From Catalinimonas niigatensis (GTDB lineage Bacteria > Bacteroidota > Bacteroidia > Cytophagales > Cyclobacteriaceae), in contig NZ_CP119422.1 in the NCBI RefSeq assembly GCF_030506285.1, forward strand, positions 5,567,501 through 5,631,500: DNA of 64,000 bases, written 5' to 3'. Positions 44,601 through 53,774 of the stretch are shown here, piece by piece. Numbering within the stretch: position 1 is the stretch's first letter; the number at the start of each line of letters is the position of its first letter. Position numbers and translations under genes: made by a program. The notes below the pieces were generated by a model. It was not told the origin of the DNA and did no database searches. It was given only the letters and a program-made list of their open reading frames with translations.

Positions 44601-44906
44601 GGTAGAGCTTATCCTAAGGTACACTTCACTCTCCTCGGCTTCACCAGCTACAATTGCAAAATGACCAGGATTTTCTGTTAGTGCCGCAAAAGCGCCTTCG
44701 GGAGTATCCAGTCGTAAGTCAGCTTCCCTTTTATTGGCATCCGGACCATGACAGGCGAAGCAGCGGTCAGAAAGGATGGGTTTGATGTCATAGTTAAAGC
44801 TAAGTCCTTTATACTTTTGAGTACCACTTTCGCTTTCATTTTGGCAAGCTGTGAAACAGCAAATTCCTATGAAAAGCGGGCTAAATATCTTTAACAATGC
44901 ATGCAT
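41688..44906 (-). CDS. DUF1549/DUF1553 protein with c-type cytochrome and LamG domains
   Basis: 1072 residues from the ATG at 44906; the longer frame begins with TTG three codons upstream. The lipoprotein signal [10 protein letters not shown] is followed by a cytochrome-like domain with the heme motif CFACHG (about 50), then DUF1549 ([20 protein letters not shown]) with a second [11 protein letters not shown] motif, a LamG/concanavalin-like insert (about 490-650; [20 protein letters not shown]), and DUF1553 at the end ([40 protein letters not shown]). This is the PSCyt1-PSCyt2-PSD1 layout known from Planctomycetes. It should bind heme at the cell surface or periplasm. First gene of the operon with DUF1501. 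Confidence 0.92.
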   Translation of the reverse strand: [1072 protein letters not shown]

Positions 44907-45518
44907 GTGAAACAATAATAATTTTTTATTCCAAGGAGTAAATTATTAAAATTTGAATCCATTCTCTACTTTTTGAGATGATATTTAAGAATTATAAGAA
45001 TCTATATTTTTTTCCTCAGTCAAGTACTATATTGTTTTTTAAGATTATGATCTTATAGCTGAAAAGATTTGCTCACTAAGACTAAGCACATTGTTCCTTT
45101 AATAAAGCATTCCCCCTGTTTTCTAGGAGTACTCTCAATCAAGAAATAGCTTACAATATTCAGTGAATTCAAAAAAGACTTGGGTAACTACGGTTATTCA
45201 ATAATGCTGGTTTTGTTAAATTATGTTCTTATCCCTTGAATGAAAAAGTTCAGCGAAAAGGAAAGTTTGAGTTTAATATGAAGAGAGATTTACTTAAGTA
45301 ATGATATATTATCTTATGTGTTTTGCTCAATTGACCAATATCGTCATTAACTCAAAGGGCATAAAAAGACAAATTGAGATATTCCCCATCTGTAATAACT
45401 TCCCTCTTTGTAAAATTTCAAAAAAATAAATAGTAACAAAAATACATTTTTATAGAGGTTTGTTTTGCAATAATCTTTATTTTAAGAAACAATTTCACTA
45501 TCAACCGAACCAAACGCT
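44907..45518. other. 612-bp A+T-rich intergenic region
   Basis: Lies between the divergent DUF1553 gene and the large subtilase. No open frame of useful length, no strong hairpin and no tRNA-like structure was seen. It should hold both promoters, but no exact TANNTTTG box with proper spacing was recognised. Confidence 0.6.
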
Positions 45519-48500
45519 ATGAAAAAACTTTACCGGTACAACTATGTGCTTGTCATTCTTCTGATAACACTATTTGTGAGTAACACTCACAAGGGTTTAG
45601 CACAGGCTAAAAAAGGGATTTCCAAAAAAATAGACCCTGCCTTACTAAATATCAATGAGACAAAAGATGTAACGTCTTCCCTTTCCCCTGATTTACATCT
45701 TTCTCCTGCGAAAAGCCCCCCTTCACCTACAGACAATGCCCGGGCCATGAGCCGTGGAGATTCCGAATCAGTTGACTTAAAACCAGCCAATAGTACTGTA
45801 AAGTTAGTGGTCGTGGATGGTTATGTGGCTATTGAAGCGATTGCTGTAGACGATACTGAATCTCTTCTGGCTGAACTCCGGAGGATGGGCATCAAACAGG
45901 AATCTGCTTATGGAGGGATGGTTTCAGGCCTGTTTCCGGTTGAAAAAGTAGGACAAATGGAAGGTTTGGCACAACTACGCTTTGCCCGACCTACTTACCT
46001 CAAAACCAACATTGGAGCCACAACGTCACAGGGAGATGAGGTTATGTTTTCAGATGAGGCGAAAAGCACCTACAAAATAACGGGCGAGGGTAACAAGATA
46101 GGCGTACTTTCTGACAGTTATAATACTTTGGACGGTGCTGAAGCAGGAGTACAAAGTGGAGATTTGCCTGGCAAAAATAATCCCAATGGTTATTTTCATC
46201 CGGTTCAGGTGCTGGAAGATCTTCAACCAGAAGAAGGAATTGATGAAGGCAGGGCGATGATGGAAATCATTCATGATGTGGCACCTGGCGCTGAACTGGC
46301 ATTTCATACTGCATTTCTGGGGCAGCCAAGTTTTGCCGAAGGGATTATAGAACTTGCAGAAGAAGGTTCAGATATTATTGTAGATGATGTTCTTTATTTT
46401 GCTGAACCTTTCTTTCAGGATGGTATCATTGCTCAGGCAGTAGATGAAGTAGCTGATAAGAATGTTGCTTATTTCTCATCGGCAGGTAATGCCGGAAGGG
46501 AGTCGTATGAAGCAGAATACAGGCCTGTAAAAAAAGAAATAGTACTTCCGCTTGAATTTGAAACTGAGGAAGGTATAGAAATCTCTCCTGCTACCTATGT
46601 TTTTCATGACTTTGATCCGGGTCCAGGAGAGGATATGTTTCAGGAAATCACTTTTGATCCGGGCAGTAACGCATTTACCATTTCTTTTCAATGGGATGAG
46701 CCCTTTGCCTCAGTTTGCGAGGGTTGTCCAGGGTCAAGATCAGATCTGGATTTCTTTATTGCCCTGGAGGAAGATACCGGGACGATCATATATGAGGTAT
46801 CCTCTTATTTTAGCAATATAGAGAGTGATCCGTTTGAGTTTACCTCTTTTGGTTTTTCCAACACTGAGCCCATCAGTCTCTACCTGATGGTTGGCAAATG
46901 GGTAGATGGCAAAGCAGGAGCTGCCCCAGATCCTAATTTGATCAAATACGTAAGCTTTGATGGAGGTACAATCGTAGATGATCCCACCTTTTCATCTACT
47001 TGTGTTGGGCATTCCAATGCAGAAAATGCCATAGCCGTGGGGGCTTCTTTTTTCTTCAATAATCCCCTCTATTTCTCTGACATAGAAAGACCAATAGTCA
47101 ATAGTTATTCTGCTTTGGGGGGCACACCAATTCTTTTTAATACCAAGGGAGAAAGGATAAAACCTGAAGTACGCATCAGCCCTGACCTTACGGGGCCTGA
47201 CGCCGGGAACACCACCTTTTTTATCCCAGGCTTGTTTATTGGCTTTGAAATACCAGGCACTACCGAACCCGATGAGTTTCCTCAATTTACCGGTACCTCT
47301 GCTTCTGCGCCGCATGTGGCAGCAGTGGCTGCATTGATGAACGAGATCAACGGAGAGCGGCTGGATCATGAAAAGATCAATAAAATACTTATGGAAACCG
47401 CTACGGATATGGATGATCCCTTTACTCCGGAATTTGATGAAGGTTACGACTTTAAAACTGGGGCTGGTTTTGCAAATGCACGTAAGGCGGTGGCTACAGT
47501 AGCTCCTTTGCCTTCTGTGGTTTCATTTACCCTGATCAATGCTACTACTGATGAAGAAATTGGTGAACTGAATGACCGTATAGAGCTATCGCAAATTGAG
47601 GGAGGAGAGTTCAACATTCGAGCCGATGTCATAGACGGTACATCTACGACTGAGAGCGTGCTGCTGGAGCTCAGTGGTGAAAAAGAAATAAAGCAGCTTG
47701 AAAACCTGGCTCCTTATGCACTGTTTGGTGACGATGAAGGAGATTATGACGGTGAAAGCCTGCCCCTCGGCTCCTACACATTAAAGGCAACCCCCTATAC
47801 TGAGGATAGAGCGGAAGGATCAAAAGGCTATGAGCTTAGTATTTCATTTGAAGTCACACAATCTCCTGTGGCCAGCTTTTCATTATACAATGCTGAGACT
47901 GATGAAGAAATAGAAGTCCTGGAAGATGGTGCGGTGATCAATCTGAAAACGACGCCCGTGATCAGTATCGTGGCCAATCCGGAGTTTGAATACTTTGATG
48001 GAAGTATCGTCTTTTACCTTGACGGTGAACAAATACAGACCGAAAATACTGCCCCTTTTGCGATTACAGGGGATGATAATGGCAACATGAATCCCTTTGA
48101 GATAGAACCCGGCGAATATACACTGAAAGCAGTGCCTTATACCGCAAATAATCGCAACGGTGAAATGGGCAATGCACTGACCATTGATTTTACAGTAGTA
48201 GAAGAACTGGAAGTATTAGCCCTGGTTTTAGTAGAAAGTGACTCTGATGAAGATTTAATTGATCTGACTGATGGGCTGGTGGTTCCGCTGGATGTTTTCC
48301 CAAATATCAACATACGGGCAGAAGTGAATAGTATGTCGGTGGGTAGTGTGGAATTCAGAGTCAATGGCGAAGTATACGAGGTGGATAATCAGGCGCCTTT
48401 CTCATTGGGTGATGATGAAAATGGAGACTATGCTCCTCTGGACCTGCCTCCCGGCGAATATACCATTTCTGCAACTCCCTTTAGCAATCAGGGAGCACTG

Positions 48501-49175
48501 GGTACGATTGGTATCCCTTTATCCGTGGATATTATACTGGAAAACAACTTTGGGATTACCGGCTTTGAACTTCTGGATGCTGAGAATGATGTGAGCCTCG
48601 GTCCACTGGAGTCAGGTATTATATTAGATCTGGCACTGTTGCCGGCCTTGAATATTGAAGCTCTGGTGGATGATCCCGAAGATGTAGGTAGCGTAGAATT
48701 TATCCTTAATAACGAAAGGGTAGCCATAGAGAATAATGCTCCCTATACCATAGGAGGGAACAATGGTACAGACTACAACTCCTTCCCCTTAGAAGAAGGC
48801 TCCTATGTATTGACTGCGGTACCCTACAGCGCCCGGGGCCTGAGAGGTGTACAGGGCGAATCGGCAACCATAGTTTTTGAGGTGATAGACAGTGAAGATG
48901 AAGTTGATACCGAAAACATGCGTCTGCTGGCTTATCCCAATCCGATGGTTTCTGAGCTTAACCTGAGTATTGAGCATCCGAGTGCACGCATCTCCTATTA
49001 TGCCATCATGGATAATGTGGGGCGAACCTTGGAAGAAATGTATGTGGACCAGCAGCAGCTGATTAATATAGATATGCAGCCTTATCTGGCAAAACTTGGT
49101 AGTTCCAGGATATTTTATGTCAAAGTGATGTCAAATCAGGGAACAGTAAAGACATTTCCGATCAAACGAGAGTAG
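45519..49175 (+). CDS. large S8 serine peptidase with four repeats and T9SS sorting tail
   Basis: 1218 residues with a signal peptide (VLVILLITLFVSNTHKGLAQ). The S8 domain occupies about 180-660, with Asp in GNKIGVLSDSYNTLDG, His in MMEIIHDVAPGAEL and Ser in FTGTSASAPHVAAVA. Four repeats of about 110 residues follow (about 665-1130); each has a FxLxNAxTDEEI-type start, an ENxAPYxxxGDDxGDY core and a GxYTLxAxPY end. The last 80 residues are a T9SS type A tail (LLAYPNPMVSELNLSIEH ... FYVKVMSNQGTVKTFPIKR). The repeats are Ig-like by pattern and probably hold the catalytic domain away from the surface or bind substrate. Monocistronic, with a strong terminator. Confidence 0.9.
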   Translation: MKKLYRYNYVLVILLITLFVSNTHKGLAQAKKGISKKIDPALLNINETKDVTSSLSPDLHLSPAKSPPSPTDNARAMSRGDSESVDLKPANSTVKLVVVDGYVAIEAIAVDDTESLLAELRRMGIKQESAYGGMVSGLFPVEKVGQMEGLAQLRFARPTYLKTNIGATTSQGDEVMFSDEAKSTYKITGEGNKIGVLSDSYNTLDGAEAGVQSGDLPGKNNPNGYFHPVQVLEDLQPEEGIDEGRAMMEIIHDVAPGAELAFHTAFLGQPSFAEGIIELAEEGSDIIVDDVLYFAEPFFQDGIIAQAVDEVADKNVAYFSSAGNAGRESYEAEYRPVKKEIVLPLEFETEEGIEISPATYVFHDFDPGPGEDMFQEITFDPGSNAFTISFQWDEPFASVCEGCPGSRSDLDFFIALEEDTGTIIYEVSSYFSNIESDPFEFTSFGFSNTEPISLYLMVGKWVDGKAGAAPDPNLIKYVSFDGGTIVDDPTFSSTCVGHSNAENAIAVGASFFFNNPLYFSDIERPIVNSYSALGGTPILFNTKGERIKPEVRISPDLTGPDAGNTTFFIPGLFIGFEIPGTTEPDEFPQFTGTSASAPHVAAVAALMNEINGERLDHEKINKILMETATDMDDPFTPEFDEGYDFKTGAGFANARKAVATVAPLPSVVSFTLINATTDEEIGELNDRIELSQIEGGEFNIRADVIDGTSTTESVLLELSGEKEIKQLENLAPYALFGDDEGDYDGESLPLGSYTLKATPYTEDRAEGSKGYELSISFEVTQSPVASFSLYNAETDEEIEVLEDGAVINLKTTPVISIVANPEFEYFDGSIVFYLDGEQIQTENTAPFAITGDDNGNMNPFEIEPGEYTLKAVPYTANNRNGEMGNALTIDFTVVEELEVLALVLVESDSDEDLIDLTDGLVVPLDVFPNINIRAEVNSMSVGSVEFRVNGEVYEVDNQAPFSLGDDENGDYAPLDLPPGEYTISATPFSNQGALGTIGIPLSVDIILENNFGITGFELLDAENDVSLGPLESGIILDLALLPALNIEALVDDPEDVGSVEFILNNERVAIENNAPYTIGGNNGTDYNSFPLEEGSYVLTAVPYSARGLRGVQGESATIVFEVIDSEDEVDTENMRLLAYPNPMVSELNLSIEHPSARISYYAIMDNVGRTLEEMYVDQQQLINIDMQPYLAKLGSSRIFYVKVMSNQGTVKTFPIKRE

Positions 49176-49192
49176 GCACTAGCCATCATGCT

Positions 49193-49224
49193 AAAAAGGG
49201 ATGCCGGTCAAAGCATCCCTTTTT
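49193..49224 (+). terminator. rho-independent terminator
   Basis: 12-bp stem AAAAAGGGATGC/GCATCCCTTTTT with an 8-nt loop; the stem ends in its own T-run. It lies just after the subtilase gene and may also serve the DUF779 gene from the other side. Confidence 0.9.
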
Positions 49225-49280
49225 TATGATTCATCCCCCAAACTGTAGTAGTGCTGAAACAAATCTGGTTGATCATCATG

Positions 49281-49673
49281 CTATGTTACGGGAAAGAGAT
49301 GCTCCAGTTCCTCACTTGTGAAGAGGCGGGAACGGATGATAAATCGGATACCCATAGGAATCTCTAATGAAAAGCTGGAGCCTCTGCCTTTGGTCACATC
49401 TATCGTAAGCTGGGTGTGCTTCCAGTACGCAAACTGATCACGTGACATATAAAATTTACAGCCATGGATATCGCCCAGATAAATATCACTGTCACCCACC
49501 CTGAACTCATCGGCCTGGTAGCACATAGGAGATGAGCCGTCGCAGCAGCCGCCACTCTGGTGAAACATCAGTTCGCCATTCACTGCTCTGAGTTCGTCAA
49601 TCACTGCTTTGGCTTTATCGTTTGCCAGTACTCTGGCCACGTATTGTTTCTCTTTGGTAGTGGATTGAGACAT
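49281..49673 (-). CDS. DUF779 protein, partner of aldehyde dehydrogenase
   Basis: 130 residues, no signal peptide. The DUF779 hallmark is clear: ELMFHQSGGCCDGSSPMCYQ, then DIYLGDIHGCKFYMSRDQFA and FSLEIPMGIRFIIRSRLFTS. The Cys cluster C-C-D-G-S-S-P-M-C plus a later Cys suggests metal or sulfur chemistry. The gene is typically found next to an NAD-dependent aldehyde dehydrogenase, as here (49808). The molecular role is unknown. Confidence 0.93.
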   Translation of the reverse strand: MSQSTTKEKQYVARVLANDKAKAVIDELRAVNGELMFHQSGGCCDGSSPMCYQADEFRVGDSDIYLGDIHGCKFYMSRDQFAYWKHTQLTIDVTKGRGSSFSLEIPMGIRFIIRSRLFTSEELEHLFPVT

Positions 49674-49807
49674 AATATGATGGGTTTTATGGGTGAAAAT
49701 CAGCGACTGATTTCAGTGTTGATTTGTAAGTCTATCTGTAAAAACAGCAAATCAAGCCCATTGTTGTGCCTGATTTACTGCATTACAATACGCTGAGGGT
49801 TGGCTTA

Positions 49808-51307
49808 CTAAAAGAAACCTTTGGCTTTTTTGTCGTAAGACACCAGCATGTTTTTGGTTTGACGATAATGGTTGAGCATCATCTTATGGTTTTCACGACC
49901 AATACCAGACTTTTTGTATCCGCCAAATGGGGCATGGGCAGGATAATCATGGTAACAGTTGACCCAGACTCTACCTGCTTTTATCTTACGGGATACCCCG
50001 AAAGCTTCGTGCATGTCACGGGTCCATACGCCGGCTCCCAAACCATAGAGGGTTTCGTTGGCAATCTCAATGGCCTCTGCTTCATCCTTGAAAGTAGTGA
50101 CTGAGCACACCGGGCCGAAGATCTCTTCCTGGAAAACCCTCATTTTGTTATGGCCTTTGAAGAGTGTTGGCTGTATGTAATAGCCTTCAGCGTAGTCGCC
50201 ATTCATTTTGTAAGCATCGCCGCCTGCCAGCACTTCGGCACCTTCTTCTTTACCAATGCTCATGTATGACAAAATCTTTTCGTACTGATCGTTGGAAGCC
50301 TGGGCGCCCATCATGGTTTCGGTATCCAGCGGATTGCCCAGTTTGATGTCTTTGGTTCTGGCAATTACTTTTTCAATAAAGCGATCGTAGATAGATTCTT
50401 CTATCAGAATCCGGGATGGACAGGTACATACTTCCCCCTGATTCAGTGCAAACATCACCGCACCTTCTATGCATTTGTCCAGAAACTCATCATCCTGGTC
50501 CATAATGCTTTTAAAGAAAACGTTAGGAGACTTACCCCCCAGTTCCAGCGTCACCGGAATGATGTTTTCTGAAGCATACTGCATGATCAGGCGTCCGGTA
50601 GTAGTCTCTCCGGTAAAGGCCACCTTGTTAATGCGGGGTGAAGAGGCTAGGGGCTTGCCTGCTTCCGGACCAAAGCCATTGACGATGTTGAGTACACCGG
50701 GAGGCACCACATCTTTGATCAGCTCCATCAGCATGATGATACCGGCAGGCGTTTGTTCAGCAGGCTTGACTATGGTACAGTTACCGGCAGCCAGCGCAGG
50801 CGCGATCTTCCAGGCCGCCATCAGCAGCGGGAAGTTCCAGGGAATGATCTGGCCTACTACGCCCAGTGGCTCATTGATGTTGTAAGAAACGGTATTGGCA
50901 TCCAACTCAGCCAGAGAGCCTTCTTCTGCGCGGATCACTCCGGCAAAGTAGCGGTAGTGGTCAATGGCCAGCGGGAGGTCAGCGGCCAGCGTTTCGCGGA
51001 TAGCTTTACCGTTGTCCCAGGTTTCTACTGCTGCCAGCATCTCCATGTTTTCTTCCATGATGTCGGCAATCTTATTCAGTACCCGGCTTCTTTCGGTCGC
51101 TGAGCTGTTATTCCAGGAGTCTTTGGCGGCATGGGCAGCATCCAGTGCCAGTTCTATGTCTTCCTTGGTAGAGCGCGCGATCCGGGTGAAGACTTTGCCA
51201 TCTACCGGAGATATATTTTCAAAGTAATTGCCTTTGACGGGAGGAACAAACTTACCGCCGATGAAGTTATCATACCTTTCCTTGAATTCAGGCTTCTTGT
51301 GTATCAT
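49808..51307 (-). CDS. NAD-dependent aldehyde dehydrogenase (acetaldehyde-type)
   Basis: 499 residues from the ATG at 51307, giving [20 protein letters not shown], the usual start of this group; the longer frame to 51358 runs into the promoter region. Motifs: [19 protein letters not shown] (cofactor loop), [30 protein letters not shown] (catalytic Glu) and [17 protein letters not shown] (catalytic Cys). The sequence is of the ExaC/AcoD/AldB type, which oxidises acetaldehyde and similar short aldehydes. It is linked to DUF779 downstream and a divergent AraC regulator upstream, a recurrent three-gene arrangement for alcohol or aldehyde use. Confidence 0.93.
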   Translation of the reverse strand: MIHKKPEFKERYDNFIGGKFVPPVKGNYFENISPVDGKVFTRIARSTKEDIELALDAAHAAKDSWNNSSATERSRVLNKIADIMEENMEMLAAVETWDNGKAIRETLAADLPLAIDHYRYFAGVIRAEEGSLAELDANTVSYNINEPLGVVGQIIPWNFPLLMAAWKIAPALAAGNCTIVKPAEQTPAGIIMLMELIKDVVPPGVLNIVNGFGPEAGKPLASSPRINKVAFTGETTTGRLIMQYASENIIPVTLELGGKSPNVFFKSIMDQDDEFLDKCIEGAVMFALNQGEVCTCPSRILIEESIYDRFIEKVIARTKDIKLGNPLDTETMMGAQASNDQYEKILSYMSIGKEEGAEVLAGGDAYKMNGDYAEGYYIQPTLFKGHNKMRVFQEEIFGPVCSVTTFKDEAEAIEIANETLYGLGAGVWTRDMHEAFGVSRKIKAGRVWVNCYHDYPAHAPFGGYKKSGIGRENHKMMLNHYRQTKNMLVSYDKKAKGFF

Positions 51308-51341
51308 TATTACAAAATTTAGAGTTATAAATATTAAATCA

Positions 51342-51370
51342 ATAATCGTGATTATCATTATTAATTAATA
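51342..51370. promoter_or_regulatory. paired palindromes in the aldehyde dehydrogenase/AraC intergenic region
   Basis: ATAATC-GT-GATTAT at 51342-51355 and TATTAATTAATA at 51359-51370 are both perfect palindromes in the 121-bp divergent promoter region. They are good candidates for operator sites of the neighbouring AraC regulator. Confidence 0.4.
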
Positions 51371-51428
51371 TTGACAAACTATCAAAAAGTAGCTATTTTG
51401 TATCAAGCCTACCGTAAATACAATTTCT

Positions 51429-52340
51429 ATGAATGACCAACTGCTTGACAAACTCAAGCCTGAGCAAATTATTGAAAACCGGAAAGTATATAGTGGTGAT
51501 CAGGCTGAGCTATGTGTGTATGAGACTTTTCAGGAAGCAGAATTGGTCAACTATGGGCATCTGGATAATCCGGTACTGCTGTTTATGTTGAGTGGAAAAA
51601 AAGTGATTCACGAAAGCGAACAAAAGCAGCATCGTGCCTTTGATTTTAATCCGGGAGAGTCTTTGGTGATGGCACCCCACGAACTGGTGCAGATAGACTT
51701 TCCTGATGCCAGTGCTCATCAGCCTACCCGATGCCTCACATTGGAGATAGGCCGCTCCCTCATCAGCCATACTTTCAGCCAACTACAGGAAGAGCTGACC
51801 AAAGATATCAGTGAGGAACTCATTACGGAAGATCAGTTAACCTATGAGAGTCTCCATGATGCCCGTATCAACAATGCCATTCACCGTATCTGTAGCTACT
51901 ATACCCAGGCGATGGACAGCACTGCCCGTAAGCTGCTCATCAGTCATACGCTACAGGAATTGATCATACTGATGATGCAGACCAAAGCCCGTCATATCCT
52001 GCTCCATAACAGCAGCACGGAAATGCCCCGGCTACAATCAGTGGTGGATTACATCATGGAGCATATACAGGAAGATATGAGTGTAGAAGAACTGGCCGAG
52101 AAAGCCTGCATGAGCAAAGCTACCTTTCATCGTTATTTCAAAAAAGTGTTGGGCTTCTCACCGGTAGACTTTGTAAACAGGAAGAGGATGCAGATCGCCA
52201 AGCAACTGCTGTTGCAGGATAGCAAAGCGGTGAGTGATGTGTGCTATGCCGTAGGTTATAACAGTACTTCACACTTCATTCGCTCCTTCAAAAAGCAGTT
52301 TGGCTACACCCCCAAACAATACCAAAAATCACACTTTTAG
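51429..52340 (+). CDS. AraC-family transcriptional regulator of the aldehyde dehydrogenase locus
   Basis: 303 residues. The N-terminal AraC_N-type sensor is about residues 20-180 (VLLFMLSGKKVIHESEQKQH, FDFNPGESLVMAPHELVQID). The C-terminal pair of helix-turn-helix motifs is MSVEELAEKACMSKATFHRY and AVSDVCYAVGYNSTSHFIRS, ending FGYTPKQYQKSHF. It is divergent from the aldehyde dehydrogenase; regulators of this subtype adjacent to ExaC-like genes often control them. It likely binds the palindromes between the genes (inference). Confidence 0.9.
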   Translation: MNDQLLDKLKPEQIIENRKVYSGDQAELCVYETFQEAELVNYGHLDNPVLLFMLSGKKVIHESEQKQHRAFDFNPGESLVMAPHELVQIDFPDASAHQPTRCLTLEIGRSLISHTFSQLQEELTKDISEELITEDQLTYESLHDARINNAIHRICSYYTQAMDSTARKLLISHTLQELIILMMQTKARHILLHNSSTEMPRLQSVVDYIMEHIQEDMSVEELAEKACMSKATFHRYFKKVLGFSPVDFVNRKRMQIAKQLLLQDSKAVSDVCYAVGYNSTSHFIRSFKKQFGYTPKQYQKSHF

Positions 52341-52405
52341 CAAACAACTCCCCTATTTGATCGCTTTGGTTTCTATATTAGCATCACACTAACCAAAGTT
52401 TGTAT

Positions 52406-53683
52406 ATGTCCCAGGCATCCAATTCTGAAACAGATGTATTAATCATAGGTGCAGGTTTGGCAGGGCTCACTGCCGCCAACTATTTGCAGCGTTATGGCTA
52501 CCGGGTAAAAATACTGGAAGCGGAAGAGAGGGTAGGAGGGCGTATCAAAACCGATGAGTATCAGGGATTTTTGATGGACAGGGGCTTCCAGGTGTTCCTT
52601 ACAGCTTATCCGGAAGCCAAAGCCTTGCTGGATTATGATGCTCTGGACCTGAAGTCATTTCTACCGGGTGCGCTGGTATTCAAGCATCAGAAAACCTTTG
52701 AAGTGATGGACCCCTTGCGTGAGCCATCTGCTGCGCTGACGTCTTTGTTCTCCGGCATAGGATCGCTCAGCGATAAGTTCAAAATCCTGTCGCTGGCACT
52801 AAAGCTCAAAAAGATGAGCGTGGAAGAGATCTTTATGCAGCCGGAGAAAAGTACGTTGGCAGTAATTCAGGAGTATGGCTTCAGTGAGAAAATACTACGC
52901 CACTTCTTTCAGCCTTTTATGGCAGGTATCTTTCTGGAAGATGAACTGACTACCTCCCGCAGAGAGTTTGACTTTGTGTTCAAGATGTTTGCCGAAGGTG
53001 ATGCCAGCGTACCTGCCCGGGGCATGGAGATGATTCCCAAACAACTGGCCCATAAGCTGGGCAAAGAAAACATCTTATGTAACCAAAAAGTGACCGATAT
53101 CCGTGGACAGCAAGTCACTACCCAGGGAGGTGAAGTATTTAGCGCCAGGACCATTCTACTGGCCACTGACCCGCTGGGATTTGTCAATAAGTATCTGAAA
53201 GATGGGAATGCTGCCAGGGAGTTCCACAGCACCACTAATCTGTACTTCAGTGCGGAAACGCCACCTATCAAAAGACCCGTACTTGCCCTGAATGCTGCCG
53301 GTGACAAACTCGTCAACAACGTATGTGTGATGAACCAGGTGGCCCCTGCCTATGCTCCGGAAGGAAAACACCTGATTTCAGTCTCTATCAATGGCTACCA
53401 GAAAGCTTCCGATGAAGAGCTGATCCTGAATGTGAAAGATGAGTTGTCGGAGTGGTTTGGCGCATCAACGGAAAGCTGGGAGCACCTGCGTACCTATAAG
53501 GTGAAGTACGCTTTGCCCAATCAGGACAGTGTCACCCATGAGGTGGCTGCGGAGCAGATTAAGCTCAAAGAAGGGCTATATGCCGCCGGTGATTATCTGC
53601 TCAACGGCTCCATCAACGCTGCCATGCGCTCCGGCCGCATTGTGGCCGATCTCATTCGGGAGGATTTGATTGCCGCTGGCTAG
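52406..53683 (+). CDS. NAD(P)/FAD-dependent oxidoreductase (amine oxidase/phytoene desaturase-like)
   Basis: 425 residues from the ATG at 52406 (an in-frame TTG lies two codons upstream). The FAD Rossmann motif is at the N-terminus (DVLIIGAGLAGLTAANYLQ) with the second nucleotide motif RVGGRIKTDEYQGFLMDRGF. The C-terminal FAD-binding motif is GLYAAGDYLLNGSINAAMRS. This is the domain arrangement of the flavin amine oxidase/carotenoid desaturase superfamily; the short length and absence of a dinucleotide loop in the middle speak for a small single-domain member. The substrate is unknown. It follows the AraC gene by 65 bp on the same strand. Confidence 0.85.
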   Translation: MSQASNSETDVLIIGAGLAGLTAANYLQRYGYRVKILEAEERVGGRIKTDEYQGFLMDRGFQVFLTAYPEAKALLDYDALDLKSFLPGALVFKHQKTFEVMDPLREPSAALTSLFSGIGSLSDKFKILSLALKLKKMSVEEIFMQPEKSTLAVIQEYGFSEKILRHFFQPFMAGIFLEDELTTSRREFDFVFKMFAEGDASVPARGMEMIPKQLAHKLGKENILCNQKVTDIRGQQVTTQGGEVFSARTILLATDPLGFVNKYLKDGNAAREFHSTTNLYFSAETPPIKRPVLALNAAGDKLVNNVCVMNQVAPAYAPEGKHLISVSINGYQKASDEELILNVKDELSEWFGASTESWEHLRTYKVKYALPNQDSVTHEVAAEQIKLKEGLYAAGDYLLNGSINAAMRSGRIVADLIREDLIAAG

Positions 53684-53774
53684 GAGGGGAGCTTATCACT
53701 TTGGCTTTTACCGTCTTTCAACGAAGTATACCATATTAAGGCTCAACATGTCTTAAGTCCAAAATTCAAAGAAA

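Noticed and set aside
44907-45518. Possible decayed gene in the 612-bp gap
   Set aside because: No frame gives a protein-like translation and no fragment is recognisable.
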